Below, one piece after another: positions 10,405 through 20,261 of a DNA stretch of 64,000 bases. How positions within the stretch are numbered: the first letter of the stretch is position 1; every line of letters starts with the position of its first letter. The translations under genes and the position numbers were made by a program. The notes below the pieces were generated by a model, which did no database searches, was not told the origin of the DNA, and saw only the letters and a list, made by a program, of their open reading frames with translations. The DNA lies in the NCBI GenBank assembly GCA_037962975.1, contig CM075672.1, forward strand, positions 122,808,001 to 122,872,000, written 5' to 3'. This DNA comes from Clitoria ternatea. Lineage: Eukaryota; Streptophyta; Magnoliopsida; Fabales; Fabaceae.

Positions 10405-10816
10405 AGTTTTATAACCGCACTCTCTTCTCCAATAATTGTCTTTTCCCATTTCATTTCATAAATCACACTTTTATTTTGCAAACCATTCTCTCTAGCACGC
10501 TCGGATCCTCCCAGGTAACCACTACACTACCCTCTTTTTGAATTAACAGCATATGATTACTGTGTTAGGGAGGATTGATACCTTTCTTTTTGCACACATT
10601 GATATCTTTTCTCCCTGTTTTTAATAACCACCATGATCTATGCTTGGTTGTTTTTTCTGGATTGTTCAGAGAAAGAGGTTTAACGTTTGGCTCTTGTGTT
10701 TCACTGTAATGCATGTCCCTTTTCTGTTTCACATTCCTCTAATGCATGCTGAATGTTTGATAAAAGTACTGAAAGGAAGAATCTTAAGTGCAAAATGGTT
10801 CTTAATTTTCTTGCAG
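10405..10816 (+). promoter_or_regulatory. Promoter-like region, leader and intron preceding C ORF2
   Basis: After the motif array comes a TATA-like TTTATAA (about 10408-10414), a CT-rich leader, a splice-donor-like CAG|GTAACC at 10515, and an acceptor TTTTCTTGCAG ending at 10816, immediately before the ATG of ORF2. The inferred intron is 10515-10816 (302 bp). Either an internal promoter drives ORF2 or a spliced subgenomic RNA is made from the LTR; the sequence alone does not decide. Element F shows a similar arrangement. Confidence 0.5.
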
Positions 10817-12122
10817 ATGGCCAGAACCAAGCAAACTGCACCAACTCCCCCTGCCACCACTTCCCCAAAAAGAAGTTCCCGAAAGAACAAGGGCAAAAGA
10901 CCACGAACAGATAAACAAGATGATGCTCCAAGATTCAGGAAGCAAGGCAACAGCAAGCGGTATGAAGACATCTCAAATTGGACATTCATACCAGAAAGGA
11001 AAGTAGACTTGGCCTTGGGAGAATGCGATGCCTTCCTGCAGATCATAAGAAGGAGAAATTGGTTAAAAGTATGTTACCTAAGGGAGAAATTTGACCCTGA
11101 AGTGGTAAGAGAATTCTATGCAAACGCCTGGACAAGAGATGGAGGGGGGGAACGAAAAACCTATGTGCGGGGTACCTGGCTCTCATATGACAGAGACACC
11201 ATCAATTTCTACTTGGGGAACATCATGACCTTAGGAGAAGGGGAAATCTGCGAATATGCTGCCATGGTTGCAAGGAACCAGTTCATTGCCACACATGACC
11301 TTGAAGCCGCTATCTGTGTTCCAGGACACCACTTTCAAATGGGGCAAGGAGAGACACCACTGAGAGTTTTAAGAAAGGACATGACTACTGTTGCTCAAGT
11401 TTGGACTTCCTTCTTATTAGCTAACATAACACCTAACGCTCATGTTTCTGATTTGATTTTTAGTAGGTGTTATCTCCTATACTGCATTCTGAGAGAGGAC
11501 ATCTCTATTGATCTAGCCCAAGTACTATCGGATGAAATCCACAAGTTTGTGATTTCTGACCAAAAGTACTCCCAGGCAGGTCAAAAGGTAAAAGGGAGTC
11601 TTGGTTTTCCTGCCTTTATCACTGATTTTTGTGCAGCTCATGGTGTTGAGGTACAAGACCTTAAACCAATCAGGCCTTCAATAGACAAACGCTTCATTGA
11701 GCGTTACTGCAGCAATCCAGCACTCCCTGCAACTGATGCACCTCCTCTACATGCCCCACAAGCAGCACAGCAAACATTCAGCACTGCACCTGCCCACCCC
11801 CCCCCTCAGCACTGAAGCCAACCTGATTTTACAAGGCATTCACATCCTGAAAGTTCAAAACAGCCATCTCCTAGCCCAGCAGAACGCTCAGCATAGAGGT
11901 TTGTTACATGTTCACAATGGCCTTTATCATAGCATTCCTGCAGGTCAACACAATCCATGGATGCCACCTGCCCAGTTTGAGGCCCTGCTTGCTTGGCCTG
12001 GGGACAGGCCTCCGTTTGTGGGAGGAGGTGAGGCTACACAGGAGGATAGGCCAGGAACTTCAACTCAGGGACCTCCAGAAAGAGACTTGGGAACAGAGGA
12101 GGACTCATCCGAGGAAGAGTGA
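10817..12122 (+). CDS. Element C ORF2: Athila-type 3' ORF ('putative plant transposon protein' family) with histone-H3-like N terminus and a late frameshift
   Basis: The ATG directly follows a consensus splice acceptor. An in-frame ATG exists at 10640 but would lie in the inferred intron, so I chose 10817. The protein starts MARTKQTA, the exact start of histone H3, then a Pro/Thr stretch and a basic segment (KRSSRKNKGKRPR) that could be a nuclear localisation signal. The body (about residues 45-300) has FIPERKVDLALGE, VVREFYANAW, YVRGTWLSYDRDTINFYLG and LLYCILREDISIDL, which I match to the plant transposon-associated 3' ORF of Athila-like elements; molecular function is unknown. The frame stops at 11815 after a C9 run (11797-11805). 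A different frame continues to 12122 with plausible protein ending in an acidic tail (EEDSSEEE), so I read one gene of about 435 codons broken by a one-base shift. I see no signal peptide or transmembrane segment, arguing against an envelope role. Confidence 0.75.
11797..11805 (+). other. C9 homopolymer at the ORF2 frameshift
   Basis: Nine consecutive C bases lie ten codons or less upstream of the stop at 11815. The coding signal passes from one frame to another across this run. Mutation, sequencing error or slippage are all possible. Confidence 0.75.
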
Positions 12123-13391
12123 AACTTTTTAATGCTTTCAGTTCTTGACAATTAAAATTGCTACTTAGTTTGACAATTTATAGCTTTACTTTACCTTTAG
12201 TACATACTTTATCTTTAGTACAGCACACTTTAGAAATTGTTTGAGATTATATGCCTGTGATTATTCCTATCTGCTTGTGATTATTCTTGTTTGTTTTTGA
12301 TTATTCCTGTTTTGATGATTAAGACTTTGAACATCCCTGAAAACCCCAACCAAAGATTTCACTTTTTGAACAAAGAAAAGTTTCTAAGCAGCACAATGTT
12401 TTTAGGCAACAACACTGATTTTTTTTAGGCAAAATGACTTAATTAAGAACCAAGGAACTGGAATGCATGTATTGTTGCTTGTTTATATGACTTGAACCCT
12501 TTTCTGTTAGAATAAGGAAGTAACCTTTATATCTTGATGAGAGGTGAGAAAAATCTAAACACTTGAGAGCCTCATTTGAATTTGTTAAATTAGCATTGAC
12601 TGATTTTCTAATTAAACCTTTTTCTTAAGAAACAAGCAAGGAAATGATAAGGCAATTTTGAAAAATAATTAGCCAAGAGCCAAAAAGCTACCCTGATAAA
12701 AATATCCGATTTTTTTGGCAGCCCATCTTTGAGCCATAAAAGCATGAAAATTTTTTTCTCTGCCCTGAGCTAAGCATAAAAGCAAAAATTCTACCTCACC
12801 TGCATGTTCATCTTGAAAAAGAGCATAAAATAATTTTCTCAAAAGAAGATGAAACAAATGGAGGCAGGAGAAGAAAATGCAGAAAGAATAAGTAAGCTCT
12901 CCAAAGATTGTATAAAAGAGCTGGAGTAAAACAAAAGAAAATTCTGAAGTTTCAATGCAGAAAAGGAGCCTTCTAAATCAACCAAAAACACTTATGCTCT
13001 TCTTTAAAAACATGCGTTTTGAAACCCAGAAAAACCAAAGTTTCTTGTTAACCCAGCCTCATTACACCCTTAAAAGACCTTCTGATCCTTGCTATTCATT
13101 TGAATTTTGGTTTTACTAGAAATGACGGGTAATGTTAAGAGAACATTTCTAATGATGGATGAGCGAAACAGACACAGGGTAAGAAATAATGAGAAATTCT
13201 ATATTCTTACAGCAATGGGTTACATGCTTTATGAATAAGGTAATGGTGCATTACATTTTAAGGAATTGGTATCATTTGTCTAGATATCAAGCCAGATTAT
13301 TGCCTTTTAAACTTTTGTCTGCAACAGAAACTCAGATTTTTAAATGCTTGTTTTCTCTTTTCAAATCTTCTTTTTACTTGAGGACAAGCAA
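12123..13391 (+). other. 3' noncoding region of C
   Basis: About 1.27 kb of AT-rich DNA between ORF2 and the polypurine tract. I find no gene. Long 3' noncoding regions are usual in Athila-like elements. TTGAGGACAAGCAAAAATCT near 13378, just before the polypurine tract, is a stretch also seen before the F 3' LTR. Confidence 0.6.
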
Positions 13392-13412
13392 AAATCTAGG
13401 TTGGGGAGAGTT
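13392..13412 (+). promoter_or_regulatory. Polypurine tract of C
   Basis: AGGTTGGGGAGAGTT directly precedes the 3' LTR and is the expected plus-strand primer site. Confidence 0.75.
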
Positions 13413-14970
13413 TGATGAGTGCTTATTTTATGATTAAATTCATGGCTCAATTAGAACTATTTTTTGAATAACTTAACAAAATTAATAAATAATTGAGCAT
13501 GATTTTGAGTATAAAGGGAGTATTAAGGAAAGAAGCTTCAAATCTGAAAATCAGGAACAACTTGTCAAAAGCCTTGAAGAAACCAAGAGCATCAAGCAAA
13601 GGACACTTGAGCGTGGTACACTACACGCCTGAGCGTGGAAGCCACGTTGCCCATGCACCCAAGTGAAACAAGGAACTCACCAACAGCCCCTCACGCTTGA
13701 GCGTGAGCCCGAGCTCGCTCAAGCGTGACTTCATGCATGACTGACGCTCAAGCGTGGCACCAAGAAGCTTAAAGCGTGACTGAAATGGAAGAAGGAACAG
13801 CATCAGGTCATCTCACGCTCAAGCGTGAGCAGGAGCCGCTTGGGCGTGACCTTGATCCCGCTTGAGCGTGGCTTGAGCGTGGAGTACATATGTTGAACCA
13901 AGGAACCACGCTTAAGCGTGGGCAAGCAAGCTCAAGCGTGACTCACCCAGCGTGGGCTTCTTAATTCTTTATTCACCCGTAATGCGATGCAAACTCATCC
14001 ACTTTCTGCTGTTTCCACCAGTCTCTGAAAGATGCCGCATGGGTTCTACGTAAGTGGGTAAGAGAAACTAAGCCAAAAACTCCTATAAAGCAAGCTGCAA
14101 ACAGGGCATCATCATCAATCTCCTATCATCTGATACATCATTTCATCCTCTGTATTTTTCATTTTCACACTTTCCATTTTCTGTATTCATTTCTTTGATG
14201 GTGAAAATGCAAGGCATGAGTAACTAATCTCCCTTATGGGATTGGCTGTAATCCATTCAACACTAAAGTAATGCTGTCGTAAGTTTTCATTGAGTAATGA
14301 GATTTGATAAAGTTTCTGTATTTCCTTCTGCGTTTAATGCCTGAAAGTACTTGATCACTATTTTCTTGTTCTAAGTTTTCTTGAATATGCTGGGAAGTGA
14401 CTTTTGAAAGCAGACCCTGAAAGAAATGCTTGTTGTGAGTAGGTAGCCAGGGATGGCGTCTAACGCAACAAACGTCAAAACAATCGATCGATAATGCTGG
14501 AATGGTTTCCAAAGTGACTGAGGGATCAGCGGTTTGGAAATCATTCTTATGAATTTTGTAGTCGAGGGATCGATGCAAATGACTTTGATTGTGACGTAGA
14601 ACTTATCCTTTCGATTTACTTATATGGAAACTTATGCAGCTTACAGAGGTGAAGATGTGATGAAGCCAATCCCTGTTTTACAAAACTGATTTTTCCAACA
14701 TCATTTACTGTTATATTTTGCAAAGTGCTATCCTCTGTTATTTTGTTACTTACTGTTTTTCATTCAGCAACATTTACAACAAATCAAAACTGAAACTTTC
14801 TGCCTAATCAATTCAAACTAAGATCTTCATTCTAGCACCTCCTCAGTGGAACGACAACTATACTATATTACAACTTCTGTGTTTAAACTTGGCACATCCA
14901 TTTCATTGAGTTCATATTATACAAACTTGATTCTCTTTCAGCAAACTCAATATAATCAAAACTCTTATCA
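13413..14970 (+). repeat. 3' LTR of element C
   Basis: It is 1558 bp and collinear with the 5' LTR, with about seven substitutions seen by eye (for example G for A in the second motif after 13630, and C for T before the TATA box). The GCTCAAGCG array is at about 13595-13960. Confidence 0.95.
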
Positions 14971-14975
14971 GTAGA
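14971..14975. repeat. Target-site duplication of C, right copy (GTAGA)
   Basis: Exact match to 2438-2442. Beyond it, the interrupted gag-pol frame of element B resumes. Confidence 0.95.
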
Positions 14976-16010
14976 CTCTTCCCATCGCTGGTTGGTCGGT
15001 ATTTCTTTCTCGGCTACTTGGAGCAAGCATCATGTTTCCTCTAGCTCTGCTGCCTCTGTGCCCCGGTCTTTGACTATCATTCCTACGGCTCCTCTCTTGG
15101 AAACCTCCCTGATGCACATTGGTGTTTGCTTGATGGAGTTGGGGGCAGTCAGGGCGAATGTGCCCCTTCTTATTACAATGGAAGCACACCATCTCACCAT
15201 CATTGTTGCAGTCTCGAGCGTAGTGATCTTAAAACATTTCCCGTTCCCCATAACTGGTTGTCTTTCTTGCTGGCTCCGACCCCTAAATCTGGAAAAAGGT
15301 CTGTTCCTACCAGCGTTGTTCGGCCTCTTGAAGTGGAATTGCTGGGGCTTCAAGTAATGGTCTGCTTTGCTGCTCTGGCCCGAGTGGGCCTTGTCGTCCT
15401 CTTCAAATATTCTACACTTATTCACCAATACAGGAAAGCTCCTAATCTCTTGGTATCTGCAGGCTCTTTTAATGTCTGATCTTAATCCGTTCTCAAATTT
15501 AAGGCATTTAGAACTCTCCGTTCTAGGTTGCTGGAAGGGTGGGTAGAATAAGCACAGTTCTTCAAATCTAGCTGCGTACTCCTCCACAGACATGGAGCCC
15601 TGTTTTAATTCCATGAATTCCAGTTCCTTCCGACTCTTGATTGTGTCGGGGAAATATTTCTCTAAGAAGCATGTCTTGAAATTTTCCCAGGTCAGCTGGG
15701 TATCAGCATCAGTCAGTCGGTTTCTGGCGATCTTCCACCAGTTCTCCGCCTCGTCCCGCAGCATGTACACTGCGCACTCCACCTTCTGGGCCTCGGTACA
15801 GTGAAGACCCCCAAAAATCCTTTCTAACTCCTGAGTCCATTTATAAGCTGCCTCGGGGTTACGTCCTCCTTGAAACTCGCTCGGCTTCCTCTTCAGGAAG
15901 CGGTCCAACACTTGGCCATCTTCAGCTCGAGGCTGGCCCTGCCTCTTGAACATGTCCGCAAAACGTTGGAATGCCGTGGCTATGGCCTCTATGCTTTAAC
16001 GATTCGCCAT
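14976..16010 (-). pseudogene. Element B gag and nucleocapsid
   Basis: The minus-strand ATG at 16010 is placed by homology to D (start at 42083) but is followed within a few codons by a TAA. The rest is open as gag: LDRFLKRKPSEFQGG, WTQELERIFGGLHCTEAQKVE, YMLRDEAENWWK, ENFKTCFLEKYFPD, and ELEFMELKQGSMSVEEYAARFEELCLFYPPFQ, the classic Retrotrans_gag blocks. The nucleocapsid end has a knuckle (CFHCNKKGHIRPDC) in a shifted frame near 15150-15192. The frame reaches GRVY and is cut by C before the protease at 2442. Gag forms the particle that packages element RNA. Confidence 0.88.
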
Positions 16011-16294
16011 GACTTATCCTGAAATTAACACCCCTTCAAGGATAAGTTTACAAGGTCACATTCTTCCGATCGGATCTCATCCCCATATCCACTGATTATA
16101 GCACATTATACCATTTATATATATATGTCATGCAATCAATCGGACCAGGAGAGGAGTTACCTCCTATCCTCAAATTAATATCTCAACATCAATCATGTTC
16201 AATCAGAATATCACAATAACGATGACCATTCGGTCATAATACATACAACCGCTTACACTCGGTAAGCACACCTTGGCCTTGGACTTTTCGGTCT

Positions 16295-16306
16295 GCTTTG
16301 ATACCA
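16295..16306 (-). promoter_or_regulatory. Primer-binding site of B (tRNA-Met type)
   Basis: TGGTATCAAAGC on the minus strand lies three bases inside the LTR edge. It is one mismatch from TGGTATCAGAGC, complementary to initiator tRNA-Met. Confidence 0.85.
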
Positions 16307-16309
16307 AAA

Positions 16310-18957
16310 TGTAACACCCTATTTTAATAAATAATAAATAATAAAACAAAGAAATTTTTTTTCACAATTAAAACCAGAATAATCGGGCACAAAAGAAATA
16401 AGGTAAAAGAAGGCAAGAGAGATAAAACTGACTCAAGGAGGCTGATAGCGGAAGAAGAAGAACGCTCAGGCGGATCACACAACAACGCCCACTCGCTCAC
16501 TCCACTCGGAATTTATGAAGACCTCTCACTCGGAATAATTTTCACGTCCTTTTCGCCACTCGGGGTATTTCACTCATTTTTCACTCGGTAACCATAATCT
16601 TTCCTACTCTAGTTATCCTACTAAGTCAAGACTCACTCAGATTCCCTTGCTACTAATAATTTACTACAATGGGGTCCACTTAGAGCCTTAGGTGTCACTT
16701 TTCTGTCGGGAAACCTTCACTCGGTGGATTCTCACTCGAAAATTGTTAATTATTCTACACTCGGGAAAATCCTAACAGTTTTCACTCGGAAAGTATCTAG
16801 ATTAGTCCTCACTCGGTGTCCCGTGCTCTCATTTACTCGGTAATACTTAAACTCTTCGGCACTCAGAATAAATCACTATCTCACTTCCCCCATCAACTCT
16901 TAATCCTATTTCTACCCATGGTTATACCAACCTCACACACTCAGAAAGTACGCATACATATATTACTCGGATCATTCACGCAATATGGAACAAGACATAG
17001 TATGATGGATAAAGAGAGGGATATAAATAAGTACAGGCACACGGTCTTGTCTTCTACCCAAGAGGGTTCAAGTTCTAGTATAAAGAGACTACGACTGAAA
17101 TATGAGCCGGCCAAGGCTTAACAAGACATATACACAGCATATACATAAACACATAATTTCCATAGTGCACCAGCACTTCACTCGGCATTCAGCTCCTCCT
17201 CCACTCCTCATTTCGAGAGATATTCACTGAAAAATTGCCACAGTAGGGGTGAGTATCTTAGATATTAAATGATAGATACTGACTCGGATTATCCTTAATC
17301 ATACAGCAATATAAAGTACACGGCTACTATCAAATATACACAATACCAATTTAACCAGGACGTACACATTCAACATTTCACGATCAGAGTCCATCAGTCT
17401 CACTCGGATATATGCACATAACAATACAATAACATTAACAATTATTCACAGAACAGATTTCTATCGATATTAACAATAAATGCACACAGAATAATTCACT
17501 CGGTTCCACATTCGTGTGTAATCGGTTTTTGACGTTGCAATGTAGGCTCCCAGCCTTTTTATACATAGCTCTCAGCTATCAACTCAGCTCCCAGCTGCTT
17601 GGCCGTTTTATAGGTACCCAACCGTTTGCCCACAAGGTGACACCAACGCTCTCAGCGCCAATGGAGGTGTTCACGGGCAGCCCGAGTCCCACTCAGAGGC
17701 TACCTTGAGTCCCACTCAAAGGATTTCACAGCGTCCCATGCTTTTTAATTAACCGATGGTAGCGTCCCACACTACGTGCTCCCAACACAACGCATCCCAT
17801 ACGCCACACGCGGATTCATCACACAACACAGAATTCATATACACAACCTTTCACTCAACCATACATGCATCACATGCAATCGGTAATAAGCATTCTCAGA
17901 ACTCAATATATTAGTCCTACACACATGCTTCTCATGCAATTAGTATCATAGCTCAAATAGATGAATACAGTAACACATGCGTTCCATGCAATCGGTACTC
18001 ATCAGTATCAGGACTCAGACAACACATGCATCAGTGTGATATATTATTAGATTCACTACGTCAACATTCGATCATATGTAGTCAGCATTTTATATTCATA
18101 ATGACTTACATGTCATATAAACCACACGGTAATCATCATCAACAATTCAGAACACCCTTTCCATGCAATCATTCGACATTCTCAAGGCTATCAGCATGCA
18201 TTTCAAGGACGGGACTAACCATACAACACTCATCTGTCACTCATCATGCACCCGGGTATTACACACTCCTCATGCAAGCACAACACATAAACAGAATACA
18301 GAAACAGTAATCATCAACACCCGGAACCCGCTCATAACCCATGCATCTAAGATATAAGATACCCCTCTACCAACTACGAAACTCCGAGAGACTCTTCTGC
18401 TTGGATGTTGGTCCTCTGCCTTGCTGCTTCGCTCGTTACTCCCACTCGTTCAGCCTCCTCTTGAACACTATTGTCTTCCACGATTGACTCAGGAACAGGG
18501 GCTATTTCTTCTTCCACTTCGACGATCACCTTTCACTAGCATGAGGGAGCTCAGACTCCTCTGCAGTACCGTCAATGTGGCTTCCAAAAGCAGAAAATGG
18601 AGACAAAGAGCAAAGAAGAAGAAGAAGAACGAAGAAGAAAGAGAAGAAGGAAGGAGAAGAGAGAAGTCGCAGAGGGAAATCTGAAGGAATGAAAGGCAAA
18701 GAGGCCCATCGACCAATTATATACGCATGCACGAAGGAAGGGGAAGCAGGGTGGGAAAGCGTGAAGTAGCAGCCCACTCACGCTATACCGAATCACAAAC
18801 GGACAACCATCAATAATCAATCATACTTAACCAACCATTATTTTCTTAAGCTAACTAATCAAGTTAATTATAATTAATAAATAATTTTCCCACTTTGCAA
18901 TTATTATTCCAAAGGTTCAATTTCACCCGGTAATTCGTTTTAAATCGGGATGTTACA
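16310..18957 (-). repeat. 5' LTR of element B
   Basis: 2648 bp. On the plus strand it runs TGTAACACCC...GGGATGTTACA, with inverted ends. It has numerous CACTCGG/CGAGTG motifs, densest at about 16480-17420, the antisense form of the CCGAGTGAA motif in the D and J LTRs. A GA-rich stretch at 18596-18680 gives spurious Lys/Glu or Ser/Phe frames on both strands. No independent gene is evident. Confidence 0.9.
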
Positions 18958-19916
18958 ACAAGAGCCTGCCTTGTGAGCAAAGGACATATAGAATGAATAT
19001 GTCCCACTTGATCATAATTAAAGCACACAACATTATCACGGTGAACACTTCCAAGAATATAATAAGGACCACCACACCTATAACATTTCGGCCCGTTGGT
19101 ATTTGTATTGCCCCAGCCAAAGGTGTTACCATGACCACCGCATCTAGCTTGAGCATTATAATGAGTACCCCGTACAAAATGTTCCCTCTTGAAACTTCTA
19201 TGCTTCTTGAACTTAGAAGATTGACTCTTCAACTTAGAGTCAAATTTGGAGTGATGAGGTAGAGCATGTTCCTCGTAGATGCGGCCCTTATTCATAAGTA
19301 CCATGAAGCTTCAGATTTCTTGATGACATATTGCCCTTTGTATATCAGGGCGCAGACCATTCTCAAATTTCACACACTTTGAGGCTTCAGTCCCCTCTTG
19401 CTGATAAGGAGGATAAAACTCACACAACTCTTCAAATTTGGAAGCATATTGTTCCACAGTCATGGTACCTTGCTTAAGTTTCATGAACTCAAGCTCCTTC
19501 TTGCTTTTATAACTCTCAAGCACATATTTTCTCATAAGCTCAAGCTTAAAATTTTCCCAAGTCAAGGGAATAGTTGCAGCAATCATTCTGCTCTTGGTGA
19601 GTCTCTACCAAGTCTCAGCTTCATCTCTCATCATAAAAATAACATACTCCACTTTTTGGAGTTCAGTGCATTCAAAGCTGTCAAAGATCCTCTCAACATC
19701 TCAGATCCAAACATAGGCTTGCTCGGGCCTAAATCCACCATGAAATTTGGAGGGTTTCCGCTTCAAGAACTTATCAAGGCCATGAATGCCTTGAGCAATA
19801 GGAGTAGCTTTCCTTTCTGCTTCTTGTCTATCACGGTTTTACGACTCAAGAAGATTAGCAAAGAGATTCAAAGCTCTAGCTATAGCGTCATCGTTATCTT
19901 GACGATGACAAGCCAT
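18958..19916 (-). pseudogene. Element A gag, interrupted by element B
   Basis: Minus-strand gag from an ATG at 19916 with several in-frame stops. Recognisable blocks are LDKFLKRKPSKFHGGF, WENFKLELMRKYVLES, ELEFMKLKQGTMTVEQYASKFEELCEFYPPYQ and KFENGLRPDIQRAI. Two zinc-knuckle-like motifs follow, one damaged (CYRCGGPYYILGSVH) and one good (CFNYDQVGHIHSIC). The frame is cut about ten codons after the second knuckle by the LTR of B. Protease and pol of A must lie left of the window. Confidence 0.8.
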
Positions 19917-20261
19917 CACAATATCTATAACCATAACATTAAATTCAACTAACATCAGCAAAATAGCTCATAGACATGTCTATAGTCTCATGCTATAGCA
20001 ATTCATCACATAATTAAGCTATGGCCCTCCATCATGGAGTCCAACATTGACCAATCCATATTAAAGCCCATAAAAGGTGTATCATCATATCATGATGTCA
20101 TAAGCATTCACATAATCATAAGGATTCACCATTGAGGGAGAATAGTGTGAACAAAGCTTGGCCGAACTTATAGAAATCAAAATTCAACCATAATCAATCC
20201 ATACAAAGTCAAGCAACAATGACAATCATCCACTAAATGCATGTCATGCTTTGATAACAAG

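Larger units (their letters stand above)
2443..14970 (+). mobile_element. Element C: complete Athila/Tat-like Ty3/gypsy retrotransposon, 12,528 bp
   Basis: C is bounded by two 1558-bp LTRs beginning TGATGAGTGC and ending CTTATCA and by an exact 5-bp duplication GTAGA. Between them lie a PBS, an uninterrupted gag-pol ORF, a motif-rich spacer, a promoter-like stretch with an intron, a second ORF, a 3' noncoding region and a polypurine tract. No chromodomain follows the integrase, and the 3' ORF and overall plan fit the non-chromovirus Athila/Tat group. It interrupts element B between nucleocapsid and protease. LTR differences (about seven seen by eye) indicate recent insertion. Confidence 0.95.
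1..18957 (-). mobile_element. Element B: Tekay/Del-like Ty3/gypsy chromovirus, interrupted by element C; left end outside window
   Basis: On the minus strand the order is LTR (18957-16310), tRNA-Met PBS, gag (16010-14976), then after the 12.5-kb insertion of C, protease, RT, RNase H and the integrase N-terminus (2442-1). Protein sequence closely resembles that of element D. The coding region has several in-frame stops, so B is dead. The five bases right of the LTR (18958-18962, ACAAG) should be one target-site duplication; its partner lies left of the window. B inserted into the gag of element A. Integrase core, chromodomain and 3' LTR are not in view. Confidence 0.9.

Noticed and set aside
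10817..12122. Envelope-like protein for C ORF2
   Set aside because: No signal peptide, transmembrane segment or cysteine pattern; the basic N-terminus points to the nucleus.
18572..18820. Ser/Phe-rich or Lys/Glu-rich small proteins in the B LTR
   Set aside because: Low-complexity GA/CT tract read in several frames on both strands.
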